Shown here one piece after another: positions 37,197-49,845 of a stretch of 54,945 nucleotides of DNA. The stretch is from Robiginitomaculum sp. Lineage in GTDB: Bacteria > Pseudomonadota > Alphaproteobacteria > Caulobacterales > Maricaulaceae. Numbering within the stretch: the stretch's first letter is position 1; each line of letters begins with the position of its first letter. The notes beneath the pieces are model-generated. The model saw only the letters and a list, made by a program, of their open reading frames with translations, searched no databases and had not been told where the DNA came from. A program made the translations under genes and the position numbers. The stretch spans positions 1-54,945 of the forward strand of contig NVVV01000016.1 of assembly GCA_002733495.1 (NCBI GenBank), given 5' to 3'.

Positions 37197-39040
37197 GCCT
37201 TATCCGCCGAATCTTTAGGGGCAAACACAATCAATACGCTGCCCTCGCCGCCTTTGGGTGTTCGCGACGGGCCAAGCAAAGCAAGATCCCCATTGGAGCC
37301 ACGCTCCGCCACCATAATGCTTTCTTGCGGCAAGTTCTGCATCACCGTGTCCGGTGTTTGATCCTCATCCAGCGTCATGGCGATAAAACGCCAGCCCTGC
37401 CAGTATTGACGGATCAGGGTGTTATAGGTCAGCCCCCTCGCCATGGCGGTGCGGCCCCGCGCGGTAAATGTAATATTGTGTTCCCGGTCTTCTGTTTCTT
37501 CATGGGCGCTAAGCTGAAAGACTTTGTGGCGACCAAGCTCGGGTGCAAATTCCACACATACCAGCGCATTATAAGCCTCGTTTGACGAGGTGCTCAGCAA
37601 CCAGTCAATCTGGGTATGGTCCAGTTTTTCTTCGGCATTTTCTGATAACACCTCGCCGCGAAACACTTTGATACCCTCAAGGCGGGCCGGGCGAAGATTT
37701 TGCCAGCTAAGATCAGCCAGCACCACCGGCGTACCCAATTCCCCAAGGATTTTGGCCAGCGCAATGCTCCACGGATTGGCCCCGACGAGCAGTAATCCCT
37801 CTGGCCCGGCATGCGACAGGCCCAGTTTTCTCGCCAAGGGCGCAATGGAAAAGCCGTGCGCCAGCACCGTGGCAAACACGATGGCAAAGATCAGCGGGGT
37901 TAGAACCGCCGCATCGGCACGCCCGCGCGCCACCAGCTCGGCAGAGAAATACCCCGCCACCGCAACCGCCACAATGCCGCGCGGGGCAATCCAGCCCACC
38001 AGCAAAGTTTCGCGCCAGTTCAAGTCCGTACCAAAGGTTGAAATCCACACCACCAATGGCCGCACCACAAATAGCGTTACCCCGACAAAGCCCAACACCC
38101 GCCAGTCCAGTGCGCGCAAATCCTCTATGCTCAATCCAGCGGTGAGAATGACAAACAGCGCCGAGACCAGCAAAGTGGCGATGCCTTCCTTGAAACGGCG
38201 CAATTCTTCGATCGCGGCAAAGCGGATATTGGCCAGCGTCACCCCAAAGGCGGTGACCGCCACTAGGCCAGTTTCATGGGCGATCTGTTCGGCCAGCACA
38301 TAGACCACCATCACCATGACCAGCATCAGCGGTGCCTTGAGGTATTCAGGCACCCAGCCCCGGCGAAAGGAAAACGCCAGCGCATATCCGGCCCCAATCC
38401 CGACAATCATGCCCGTAATCACCGCGCCCAACAGCAAGATTACGGCCATACCAAAGCCGCCTTCATGAGGCTCAATGGCCATACCCAGCGTGATGAATTC
38501 AAAGATCAGAACTGCGAACACCGCCCCCAGCGGATCATTGATAATGCCTTCCCATTTTAGCACCGAAGCCGGGCGCGCGCTTAAGCGCGCCTGACGAAGA
38601 AGCGGGATAATGACGGTCGGCCCCGTGACTACTAAAATACCCCCCAAAAGCGCCGAAAGGTCCCAGGGCAGGCCCGTGGTGTAATGCACTGCCCCTGTCC
38701 CCAGCAACCAGCCTAGCGGCGCGCCCAGCAAAACAAGGCGTATAACGGCCCCTGAGGTGGCACGCACTTCGGCAAAGTGCAGGCCCAGCCCCCCTTCAAA
38801 CAGGATAACCGCCACGGCCAGCGCAATGGCCGGGCGTAAAAAATCACCAAAATCGCGGGCGGGGGCAATCAAAGGCTCGCCAAGCAGCAATCCTGATAAT
38901 GGTCCCAAGGCCAGCCCGGCAAGGCTCATCAACACAATGGCTGGCCATTGCAAACGCCAGCCCAGCCATTGCGCACCAATGCCTGCCCCAAGAATAAGAG
39001 CCAGCTTTGCCGTTAAATCCAGAACAATATGCGTTTCCAT
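37193..39040 (-). CDS. Cation:proton antiporter (CPA1/NhaP type) with RCK-like domain
   Basis: This is a Na+(K+)/H+ antiporter of 615 residues. Twelve or so membrane helices occupy residues 1-400. The ion-site region includes GGILVVTGPTVIIPLL and the WEGIINDPLGAV segment (the ND motif of CPA1 exchangers). A cytoplasmic TrkA-N/RCK-like domain follows (LLLVGANPWSIALAKILGELGTPVVLADLSWQNL), probably a nucleotide-regulated gate. It would serve pH or salt homeostasis. It is convergent with the XRE gene. Confidence 0.93.
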   Translation of the reverse strand: METHIVLDLTAKLALILGAGIGAQWLGWRLQWPAIVLMSLAGLALGPLSGLLLGEPLIAPARDFGDFLRPAIALAVAVILFEGGLGLHFAEVRATSGAVIRLVLLGAPLGWLLGTGAVHYTTGLPWDLSALLGGILVVTGPTVIIPLLRQARLSARPASVLKWEGIINDPLGAVFAVLIFEFITLGMAIEPHEGGFGMAVILLLGAVITGMIVGIGAGYALAFSFRRGWVPEYLKAPLMLVMVMVVYVLAEQIAHETGLVAVTAFGVTLANIRFAAIEELRRFKEGIATLLVSALFVILTAGLSIEDLRALDWRVLGFVGVTLFVVRPLVVWISTFGTDLNWRETLLVGWIAPRGIVAVAVAGYFSAELVARGRADAAVLTPLIFAIVFATVLAHGFSIAPLARKLGLSHAGPEGLLLVGANPWSIALAKILGELGTPVVLADLSWQNLRPARLEGIKVFRGEVLSENAEEKLDHTQIDWLLSTSSNEAYNALVCVEFAPELGRHKVFQLSAHEETEDREHNITFTARGRTAMARGLTYNTLIRQYWQGWRFIAMTLDEDQTPDTVMQNLPQESIMVAERGSNGDLALLGPSRTPKGGEGSVLIVFAPKDSADKA

Positions 39041-39157
39041 AGCGCCTTATAGCCCGCACTTAGCCAACCCCAAAGCGCTTTTGGGCGTGTTCAATTCTGC
39101 TCGCCTGCCAACCACCGACGCGCTATGATATGATTCGGTTGAAGCCGGACCTTAACC

Positions 39158-41605
39158 ATGAGCGCACAAACAGCATCCATAATCGTTACGCTTGGCGCCG
39201 TATTTTTCGCCATCGCGGTGACCCTGTGGGCGGTCCGCCTGACCCGGGGCGTGCGCGAAGCCAATTTACGCTGGCGCAAACGCGCTGAGGATCTGGAAGA
39301 TAAAATCCACACTGCCGATTCGCTTTTTGCCGCCCATCCGGGGCTAGTCATGGTCTGGCCTGATGCCGTCAGTGCCGAAGAAACAGAAACCCCGCCGCGC
39401 ATTTATGGTAGCCAAGTTGCCCTTGGCAGCATGCTAAAATTTGCCCAGACCGGCAATCGCACCGATCCGGCCAATGCCATTCTGGACGGTCTGGCCGATT
39501 ACGAAGCCCGCGATGCCGCTGGCGAAGACACCACTTTGCGGATACGCCTCAAAGCCCTGCACAAGGATGGCGAGCCATTTTCCCTGACCATTATTGGACC
39601 GAACGGGCACTTTCTTGAGGCCGATGGCCGCGCCGCCGGAGCACAGATCGCGCTCTGGCTGACCGATTCCACGATTAAAGGTCTCGAAGAATCCAGTGCA
39701 CGGGGTCGGTTGGAAGAACTGCGCCATACCATAGCCAAAGACCCGGTGGCCTTTATCGACATGCTGTCCAAGGCGCCCCAACCGGTGTGGCGATTTTCAT
39801 CGGGCCTGAAGCTGGACTGGGCCAATGGTGCGTACCTTAAAGCCGTTGAGGCCCAGGACCTGGATGATGCCATAGAGCGCCAACTGATGCTGGACCCACA
39901 GACTAATCAACTGGCCCGTGAGACCCTGGACACGGGCAACGCCCAAACCACCACCATCAGTCTTGTGGCCGGGGGCAAGGGCCATCAGTATGAACTTTCC
40001 TGTTTTCCAATTTCTGGCGGCGTGGCCTGTATCGCCAATGATGTCACCGAAACAGAATCCTTGCGGGCGGACCTGCAACTGCAAGCCCGTGCCCATAATG
40101 AAACGCTGAACCATTTGGCCGATGCTGTAGTGGTTTTCTCTCATGGGCAAAATATGGTTTTTCACAATACCGCCTTTGCCCAGCTTTTTGGTCTGGATGA
40201 AAACTGGCTGGCCAGCCAGCCAAACCATGGGGACTGGCTGGATTATCTGCGTGATCGTCGCCGCATTCCCGAACAGGCAAAATACGCAGACTGGAAGCAA
40301 AGCGAGCTGGCCCATTATACCGATGGCCCGAATGCCGAATCCCCCGACGAGTTATGGCATTTGCCCGATGGACGCATATTACGCATGACGCGCCTGCGCC
40401 ATCCACTGGGTGGTTTGTTATTTGTTTTTGAAAACATGACAGACCAGATTAATCTGAAAGCGCAATTCACCACCCTGATCAATGTGCAAAAGGCCACGTT
40501 GGACAAACTGATCGAGGCGGTGGCTGTGTATGGATCGGACGGGCGGATACGCCTGCATAACGCTGCCTTTGAAGACCTGTGGCAGCTTGGCCCCAAGGAT
40601 ATTGCCGAAGGCGAACCCTTTGACGCTATTGCTGAAAAATGTCGCACTTTGTTGCCCGCAGATAAATACTGGGCCGATATGAAGGCGCGCATTACCGACC
40701 CCGGCGGGGAAATGCGCCGCCATGTCTCCGGCGAGATCAATCGCACAGACGGCTCCGTCCTGACCTGGTTGTCCCACCCCCTGCCCGATGGCGCCAGCGT
40801 GGTCGCCTGGTCAGACGTCACCGATAGCAAAAATGTCGAAAAATCACTCAAAGACCGCGCCGAGGCCATTCAGGCCGCCGCTGATCTAAAATCGCATTTT
40901 GTTGAACATGTCTCCTATCAGGTGCGGGCGCCGCTCACCACCATCAGTGGCTATGCCGACTTGCTGGAAAGCGGCTATGCCGGGCCGTTGAATGACAAGC
41001 TGAAAGGCCCTGTGGATGCCATCCACACCGCCTCGGCGCAATTGGCCACCATGTTGGAAAACATACTGGATGTTGCCGCAGTCGAGGCTGGCACGCTGGC
41101 GCTGGACCTGAATGACGTCGCCCCGGCGGCCATCATCGAGGGCGTGGTTTCGCTGGTGCAGACCCGCGCCGAGCAAACCCGTGTACAGATCAAGGTGGAT
41201 TGCCCCGAAGACATTGGCAAATTGCGCGCCGATGGCCCGCGCTTAAAGCAGGTGCTTTATAACCTAATCATCAATGCCCTGACCTATACCGAGGTCGGCG
41301 GGATCATTCAGGTTGGCGCAAAGGCCGAAAGAGATATGGTGCAATTCTGGGTCAGCGATGATGGCACCGGCATTGATGAAGACAAGCGCGCTTTGGTATT
41401 TGAAGAATTTGAAAGCGGCAAAGGTGGCGGTGCCGGTCTTGGGTTGGCGCTGGTGCGCTCGTTCATTGACCTGCACGGCGGTTTGGTGCGGCTGCAATCG
41501 ACCAAAGGCCAGGGGACCAAAGTCACCTGTCTGTTGCCGCGCCTGGCCAGCATTGAAAACGCGCCGCCCGAACTGGCCCTGCAAGAAACGGAGAATGCGC
41601 TGTAA
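39158..41605 (+). CDS. divL: DivL-type pseudo-histidine kinase (Tyr at the phospho-site)
   Basis: This 815-residue sensor kinase homologue has one N-terminal membrane helix (about 7-25), several PAS-like domains (about 45-560) and a DHp/ATPase module. In the H-box FVEHVSYQVRAPLTT, Tyr587 stands where the phospho-accepting His should be (canonical SHELRTPLT). This His-to-Tyr change is the hallmark of Caulobacter DivL, which controls CckA and CtrA activity. The ATPase domain looks intact (NLIINALTYTE, SDDGTGID, GGGAGLGLALVRS). It therefore probably acts as an allosteric partner, not a kinase. A LysR gene follows after 38 bp. Confidence 0.9.
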   Translation: MSAQTASIIVTLGAVFFAIAVTLWAVRLTRGVREANLRWRKRAEDLEDKIHTADSLFAAHPGLVMVWPDAVSAEETETPPRIYGSQVALGSMLKFAQTGNRTDPANAILDGLADYEARDAAGEDTTLRIRLKALHKDGEPFSLTIIGPNGHFLEADGRAAGAQIALWLTDSTIKGLEESSARGRLEELRHTIAKDPVAFIDMLSKAPQPVWRFSSGLKLDWANGAYLKAVEAQDLDDAIERQLMLDPQTNQLARETLDTGNAQTTTISLVAGGKGHQYELSCFPISGGVACIANDVTETESLRADLQLQARAHNETLNHLADAVVVFSHGQNMVFHNTAFAQLFGLDENWLASQPNHGDWLDYLRDRRRIPEQAKYADWKQSELAHYTDGPNAESPDELWHLPDGRILRMTRLRHPLGGLLFVFENMTDQINLKAQFTTLINVQKATLDKLIEAVAVYGSDGRIRLHNAAFEDLWQLGPKDIAEGEPFDAIAEKCRTLLPADKYWADMKARITDPGGEMRRHVSGEINRTDGSVLTWLSHPLPDGASVVAWSDVTDSKNVEKSLKDRAEAIQAAADLKSHFVEHVSYQVRAPLTTISGYADLLESGYAGPLNDKLKGPVDAIHTASAQLATMLENILDVAAVEAGTLALDLNDVAPAAIIEGVVSLVQTRAEQTRVQIKVDCPEDIGKLRADGPRLKQVLYNLIINALTYTEVGGIIQVGAKAERDMVQFWVSDDGTGIDEDKRALVFEEFESGKGGGAGLGLALVRSFIDLHGGLVRLQSTKGQGTKVTCLLPRLASIENAPPELALQETENAL

Positions 41606-41643
41606 CGCACGCCAGCTCTGGCGGTGACGGCAGCCCTGAAGAT

Positions 41644-42540
41644 ATGGATTGGGATAAACTAAAAACCTTTCAGGCCGCCGCCGAAACCGGCTCGCTCACT
41701 GCGGCGGCGGACAAGCTAACCTTGTCGCAATCAGCCGTTTCGCGCCAGATCGCCTCGCTGGAGGAGGAGCTGGGCATGCCGCTCTTTCATCGCCATGCGC
41801 GCGGTCTTTTGCTGACCGAACAGGGGCAGATTTTGCAAGACACCACGGCGGGCATGAGCGAACGGGTCGCCCTGGCGCAATCACGCTTGCGCGACAGCCG
41901 GGAAAAACCCTTTGGCCCTTTGCGCGTTACCACCACGGTGGCGCTGGGGTCGATCTGGCTAACCCCGCGCCTTGTTGAATTTACCAGTGATTATCCGGAC
42001 ATTGTGCTGAACATCATGCTGACCGACAAGAACATGGACCTTGGCAAATTGGAGGCCGATTGCGCTATTCGTCTGATGCGCCCCACCCAGGTGGACCTGA
42101 TCCAGCGCAAGCTCTTTACCGTGGGGCAAAGCCTTTATGCTTCACGCGCCTATCTTAGCCAGCATGGCAGCCCGGCCAATGTTGAGGATCTGGATGATCA
42201 TCCCATTGTGCTTTATGGGGCCACCGGGGCTTTGCGTGGTGTAGACTGGCTGGCGACTTATGGGCGAAAACCGGGCAATCCGCGTAAACCCACGCTGATT
42301 TTGGATAATATTTACGGGGTGATGAAAGCGGTACAATTTGGTGTCGGCATTGCCGGCCTGCCGGACTATGTGGCCAGTGGCAATCCGGAATTGGTGCGCG
42401 TTCTGCCTGATGTACGCGGCCCCGAGTTTGATATTTATTTTGTCTACCCGGAAGAATTGCGCCGCTCGAAACGGGTGAAGGCTTTTTCAGACTTTCTGAC
42501 CCGCCAAACCCGGATGTGGCGCAGCGATATGGGCGTTTAA
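41644..42540 (+). CDS. LysR-family transcriptional regulator
   Basis: This is a 298-residue LysR regulator. The N-terminal winged helix reads MDWDKLKTFQAAAETGSLTAAADKLTLSQSAVSRQIASLEEELGMPLFHRHARGLLLTEQG, followed by the periplasmic-binding-like effector domain. The effector is unknown. It lies 38 bp after divL on the same strand and may share its transcript, an arrangement I have no prior expectation for. The gene downstream is convergent. Confidence 0.93.
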   Translation: MDWDKLKTFQAAAETGSLTAAADKLTLSQSAVSRQIASLEEELGMPLFHRHARGLLLTEQGQILQDTTAGMSERVALAQSRLRDSREKPFGPLRVTTTVALGSIWLTPRLVEFTSDYPDIVLNIMLTDKNMDLGKLEADCAIRLMRPTQVDLIQRKLFTVGQSLYASRAYLSQHGSPANVEDLDDHPIVLYGATGALRGVDWLATYGRKPGNPRKPTLILDNIYGVMKAVQFGVGIAGLPDYVASGNPELVRVLPDVRGPEFDIYFVYPEELRRSKRVKAFSDFLTRQTRMWRSDMGV

Positions 42541-42558
42541 TGCTCGATTACCGAAAAA

Positions 42559-43671
42559 CTAGCTCAATACTTGCGTTACTCTGCCCGCTACGCCCCGCAC
42601 CTTGCCCGGCCATCCCGGATGGCAAGTGGCGATAAATTCCCATGAATTGTATAATTTGGCCGGGATACCCGCCAACACTTTGTGTCCATATTGGTCGAGC
42701 AGGCGATGCTGGTACGCCATCAGGCCCCCGCCCAGCACTTTAACCTGTGTCAGCCCGATATGCTCATTGGCGTAATATTTTTTGTAATGGTCATGCCCGG
42801 CCCCAAGATCAATTTTGGTAAGCCCCAAATCGTCGGCCCGGCGCATAATCCCTTCGAGCAGTAACAGGCCCGGCGAGCAACGCGACAATTGCGGATCATA
42901 AGCAGCAATCCAGGAATGATAGACCCCATCACACATCAAACCAATCTCCGCGCCGGCTGGCTTTCCCCCCAGGTAAAGAACATTCAGCACGGCGCGCAGC
43001 GGCCCCTTGGCCTGCCATAGATCGTGCAATAACGCGCAAATCCAGTCCGCCGCCAACACATCGCATTTGCGGGTGCGCCGGTATTGATCGCGCTTCCATT
43101 GCAAAAGTATGGAAAAATCCGCGTGGTTCTGACTATCCAGTGTTAGCAACATTGCGCCATGATCACGCTCTGCGCCCCGGGCGCGCTGGCGCATTTTTTT
43201 GAAATGCTTACGATTAGTTTTGTCTTGCGCGGCAAAATACGCATCCGGCCCGCAGGTAAGGTCAGCAATATGTGAATGAAAACCGTTTTGCATCGTATCG
43301 CTCACAGCTTTTTGCGGATCATTTAAAGCACTAAAAGGCAAGGCCCCTAGCCCCGCCGCCTTAAGCACATCACCAAGCGAAGCGTTAAACCCGGCTTCGG
43401 TGATAAAGGCCTGATGATCCGCCACCGGCGCGCCCAATGGGCGGGCATAACCGCCCGGGCGTTTGTGGATACACACAAGGCCCAGCAGGCCTTGATCATC
43501 ATAGGCAATGAGAATGCGCGCATCAGCACGCACCTTGCCCACGGCCAGCGCAAATTCAGGGCGCAAAAACGGGCTGGACCAGTTTTTCTGTGCATTCAAG
43601 GCCGCCCGCCAGCGGATTTGCACCGCAAAGGGAACATCGGAGGGGCGAACAAGTGATACATGGTCCAGCAT
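42559..43671 (-). CDS. GNAT-superfamily acyltransferase (CelD/BcsL, FemAB-like)
   Basis: This 370-residue acetyltransferase-like protein has two GNAT-type folds, as in GNAT_6/FemAB proteins. Visible parts are DQGLLGLVCIHKRPGGYARPLGAP near the N-terminus, the basic KTNRKHFKKMRQRARGAE linker, and the C-terminal GGKPAGAEIGLMCDGVYHSWIAAYDPQLSRCSPGLLLLEGIMRRA block. Relatives modify exopolysaccharide or cellulose-related substrates. I chose the ATG at 43671; the frame extends upstream without family sequence. No polysaccharide genes are adjacent. Confidence 0.82.
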   Translation of the reverse strand: MLDHVSLVRPSDVPFAVQIRWRAALNAQKNWSSPFLRPEFALAVGKVRADARILIAYDDQGLLGLVCIHKRPGGYARPLGAPVADHQAFITEAGFNASLGDVLKAAGLGALPFSALNDPQKAVSDTMQNGFHSHIADLTCGPDAYFAAQDKTNRKHFKKMRQRARGAERDHGAMLLTLDSQNHADFSILLQWKRDQYRRTRKCDVLAADWICALLHDLWQAKGPLRAVLNVLYLGGKPAGAEIGLMCDGVYHSWIAAYDPQLSRCSPGLLLLEGIMRRADDLGLTKIDLGAGHDHYKKYYANEHIGLTQVKVLGGGLMAYQHRLLDQYGHKVLAGIPAKLYNSWEFIATCHPGWPGKVRGVAGRVTQVLS

Positions 43672-43800
43672 GGCTGTGTCCTGCTTTGGTATAAGAGGAC
43701 AGGAAATAAGCAAGAATCGCGCCTAAGGGGATTTTCAAAATGGAACACGCGGTAAAGAGGGAAAAACTAAGCAGGGTTTAGCCTGCTTTGCCGTTGATGA

Positions 43801-44196
43801 TTACGCCCCAAAGACCACGGCCCACATCAAACGCCCCGGGAAAAATGTAAAAAGCCCCGCCAGCACTAATGCACCGCTGAACAGCCCGCGCATGGCCTTT
43901 CCGTGCCCCGGACCATCTTTGCGGTATAAGGCCGATAACCCGCCATAAAGCCCAAAAATGGTCAGCGGGATAAACAGGTGAACCGGGCTGAATGAGCCAT
44001 GATTTATACCCCGGATAAAAAATGCGCTGCTGGCCACCATAACCATGAGCACCACCCACACCCAGCCCATAATAATATGAGCGGTGCGGCCCTTGGGCAG
44101 CAGCATTTGTGCGCTGCCCAGCCCGAAGGCACTCATGGCCCCAAAAGCGTGAATTTGAATGGCCAAAGGGGCCGTAAACAACAGATCCATGGACAT
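43801..44196 (-). CDS. DUF2306 family membrane protein
   Basis: This 131-residue protein has about four membrane helices. Its segments LAIQIHAFGAMSAFGLGSAQMLLPKGRTAHIIMGWVWV and MVASSAFFIRG match DUF2306. The conserved histidines in the first two helices suggest haem or metal binding, which is unproven. It follows the DUF2141 gene by 26 bp on the same strand and is probably co-transcribed. The LytTR regulator is divergent from this pair. Confidence 0.88.
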   Translation of the reverse strand: MSMDLLFTAPLAIQIHAFGAMSAFGLGSAQMLLPKGRTAHIIMGWVWVVLMVMVASSAFFIRGINHGSFSPVHLFIPLTIFGLYGGLSALYRKDGPGHGKAMRGLFSGALVLAGLFTFFPGRLMWAVVFGA

Positions 44197-44222
44197 GGTC
44201 TCTCTCTTTCCTGGCTTTGGGA

Positions 44223-44696
44223 TTAAAAGTGCAGGCGCGTCAGGCGCACGCTTTGCGTCGCGGCTTTGCCATCAGACAGATCAAAGCGCGCATCGGACCA
44301 ACTGGCCGGGCCATAATTGGCCGGGGCGTTGTTGGAAAATCCAAACGGTTCCGTAGGAATACCGCCATAACGCATATCCAATTGGCCATTATCATTGACG
44401 TCCTGAAAAATTTTGACCGCATAGGTGCCTGCTGGCAGATCGGTGAACGCCACCTGCATGGTCTTGCCATCCACCGCGACGCCGCGACCATAATGCGCTA
44501 CGTTTTTATCATAATCATCCTGGCTGGTATAAAGCCCCACCATGATGGTCCCCTTGTGGGCGTTAATATCTGAAATATTGACATCCAGATCCGCTGCGGC
44601 GGCGCTGTGCGCACTGGCGATTTGGGCCGCCAGTGCCAGTGTCACCCCAAGAGCAAGACAGGTTTTTGAAAAGCCGGGTGTGTAGTGATGTTGCAT
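44223..44696 (-). CDS. DUF2141 family periplasmic protein
   Basis: This 157-residue protein has a Sec signal (CLALGVTLALAAQIASAHSAAAA) and a DUF2141 beta-sandwich: DLDVNISDINAHKGTIMVGLY, MQVAFTDLPAGTYAVKIFQDVNDNGQLD and PTEPFGFSNNAPANYGPASW. GGAG lies seven bases before the ATG at 44696, which sets the start. It is the first gene of the leftward DUF2141-DUF2306 operon, divergent from the LytTR gene. No function is established. Confidence 0.9.
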   Translation of the reverse strand: MQHHYTPGFSKTCLALGVTLALAAQIASAHSAAAADLDVNISDINAHKGTIMVGLYTSQDDYDKNVAHYGRGVAVDGKTMQVAFTDLPAGTYAVKIFQDVNDNGQLDMRYGGIPTEPFGFSNNAPANYGPASWSDARFDLSDGKAATQSVRLTRLHF

Positions 44697-44797
44697 TTTT
44701 TTCTCCATTGCGTGGGGCAGCACAACGCCGCCTGTCAGGGCACAATGGAGGGATTGATTATGGACGCCAGCGTGAATGCGCAAAGCTGTTTTCTCCT

Positions 44798-44867
44798 TTC
44801 GCCAAATCACGTTATGATGGCTTGGCGAAGCGCGAAATCACGGGGCAATCCGTTCGCGAAGCGCGAA
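44798..44867. promoter_or_regulatory. Repeat-rich control region of the LytTR/DUF2141 divergon
   Basis: GCGAAGCGCGAA occurs twice, at 44825-44836 and 44856-44867, exactly 31 bp (about three helical turns) apart. TTCGCCAA (44798-44805) and TTGGCGAA (44822-44829) form an inverted repeat. AAATCACG also recurs at 44804 and 44835. LytTR proteins bind direct repeats spaced by helical turns, so this is a candidate binding region. Confidence 0.55.
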
Positions 44868-44893
44868 GATACGCAACAATTGAGAGTGCTAAC

Positions 44894-47721
<2,828 letters not shown>

Positions 47722-47779
47722 AACCCTAAAGACCCGGGTGGACACGCCTATAGTTGGTTCCAATAAATAACGGAAAACC

Positions 47780-47801
47780 CTGACCGTTTGGACAGTATAA
47801 T
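47780..47801 (+). promoter_or_regulatory. RutR-type operator and -10 element of the TonB-receptor gene
   Basis: CTGACCGTTTGGACAG (47780-47795) matches 14 of 16 bases of the perfect operator CTGACCATTTGGTCAG found upstream of preT (51085). TATAAT follows directly (47796-47801). Binding here would block the promoter. The match suggests control by the RutR-like regulator. Confidence 0.55.
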
Positions 47802-47833
47802 ATATTTTTTTGATTCTAAAGAACTTAGCGCGC

Positions 47834-47852
47834 CCCCTTATAGCGTAAGGGG
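47834..47852 (+). promoter_or_regulatory. Leader hairpin before the TonB-receptor gene
   Basis: CCCCTTA-TAGCG-TAAGGGG is a perfect 7-bp stem between the promoter and the AGGAGGAG ribosome site, ending about 21 bp before the ATG. It could be a leader stem or a second operator. Confidence 0.35.
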
Positions 47853-47872
47853 TGCAGCCTATCAGGAGGAGC

Positions 47873-49845
47873 ATGTGCAAAGCGGGACAACCCGTTTTAC
47901 GCCGTAAACTTACAATCACACATCAACGCCAAATGGCGCAATCACCAAGGGGGAACGACATCAATTTCACAGCAATACGGACCAATAAGGCCCAGAGAAA
48001 TTTACGTAATCCCCGAGCCTTCCTTCTTGTCGGCGTGGCCATGACATGCCTTGGCGCACCGGCCATCGCCACGGCGCAGGAAGCCGGCGCTGGCATTACC
48101 GACACCATTGTTGTCACAGCGCAAAAGCGCAGCCAGTCCATTCAGGATGTGGGCATAGCCATCACCGCCTATAGTGGCGATCAACTGGAAAAGCTGGGCG
48201 TTGAAACCAGTATTGATATTATCAATTTCACCCCCGGCGTTTCCATGGCAGGCGATATTGGTGGCCAGCGGGCGTTGTTTAATATTCGCGGCGTCGTGCA
48301 AAATGACTTTTCCGATCTGGCTGAACCCCGGTCGCGGTTTATGTGGATGAAGGCTATCTGGCCAGCACTCAGGCGCAGACATTTGGGATTTATGATATTG
48401 ACCGGGTCGAAGTCCTGAAAGGCCCGCAAGGCACTCTCTTTGGCCGCAATGCCACGGGGGGTCTGGTGCACACCCTGACCAAACGCCCAACGCGGGATTT
48501 TGAAGGCTATGGCGAGTTAACCGGCGGCACACAAGATAGCGTACGCGGCGAAGCGGCCATCAGTGGGCCATTAGGCGACAAGGCTTCGGGCCGAATGTCT
48601 GTGATGTATAATCGCTATGGTGAGATTCTGAAAAATGTCTATTCCGGCGTTGATGCACAAGGGCGCACCGGCACCCCGGGTGGCGGAGAAAACGGTTATA
48701 ATGACGACACCTTTGCCATTCGCGGGCAATTGCAATTTGACTTTAATGACAATGCCAGCCTGCTTTTGATCGGCAATTATGCTGACACCACCAAGAGCGA
48801 AGGCCCTTATCAGGGCATTGGTTCGATCGCGGTGATAGATGCACAAGGGCGCCATATCGACACCTTGCGCGCCCAGGATACCAACAGCAATTGCGAGGCA
48901 AGCTCAGCCGAAACCGGCAATTGCATCAACCTTTTTGCCGATGGCGATACCGATAGCGTGCGTCCAGGAGTTGGTGGTGATTTGTTTGGAAATCTTGATC
49001 CCGATGGCAATCGCAGTCAGGTCAATAAGGATTTTGCCTTTGATGATGAAAACAAAATCCGCTCACGCGGTCTGGCGGCCCATTTTACCTGGGATGCCGA
49101 CTGGGGGACGTTGACTTCAATCTCGGATTACAAGAAATTTTATCGCTCCATCAGCCTTGATAGTGATCAATCGGCAACGCCGCTGGCGCTGTTCCAGTCC
49201 GATGGCCGGATTGACCAGTTCAGTCAGGAAATTCGCCTCAATGGGAAAACTGACAGGACGGACTGGGTCGTCGGCGTCTATTATCTGAATGTTTCTAAGG
49301 ATGTGACGCAGGGTCTGGCCTACCCGACCAATTCGCCATTTCTGGTTGGTTTTCCGCAACAAATCCTGGGCATTCTAGGGGCCGTATTCGGTCCATTTGA
49401 AGACAATACCACTGGCAATTTACGGACCGATTCATATTCGCTTTTTGGTCAGGCTGATTTCCAGCTCACAGACACCTTGACCCTCGTCACCGGCCTGCGC
49501 GCCATTATTGAGGACAAGAAGTACAATCAGGTCATTGGTGTATTTGTAAATACCGATGACCGGCTGGTGGAAACAGCGGTATCCACAGGCTTTGTGCCGC
49601 GCGCCCCCTTTGCCGACAGTACCAGCAATGGTTTGTGGTCTGGCAAGGTGCAACTGGAATATTCGCCCGATGCTGATCATCTTTATTATATTGACATCAA
49701 TCGCGGCGTAAAAGCGGGTAGTTTTAATGCCAAATTGTTTGATGGCGTCACCCTGACCGATGCACAGATCCCCTATAAATCAGAAGTGCTTTATGCCTAT
49801 GAGGCTGGCTTTAAAGCCAAGCTGGGCGGCACGACACGGCTGAAT
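47873..49845 (+). pseudogene. TonB-dependent receptor gene, frameshifted and 3'-truncated
   Basis: The start at ATG 47873 has an AGGAGGAG ribosome site. A signal-like segment (AFLLVGVAMTCLGAPAIATAQ) and the TonB box DTIVVTAQKRSQSIQDVGIAITAYSG lead into the plug domain. At the CCCC run near 48326-48329 one base is missing: the frame ends DFSDLAEP, and the next frame resumes PVAVYVDEGYLASTQAQTFG and runs through the plug and part of the barrel. After AGFKAKLGGTTRLN (about 49845) the receptor sequence stops and a reversed YdcZ gene begins, so most of the C-terminal barrel is lost. It is non-functional as read here. The RutR-type operator upstream suggests it once imported a nucleobase-related compound. 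Confidence 0.88.

Noticed and set aside
44633-44893. Upstream extension of the LytTR protein by 87 residues
   Set aside because: It overlaps the divergent DUF2141 start and the repeat-rich promoter; the GTG at 44894 begins family-like sequence.
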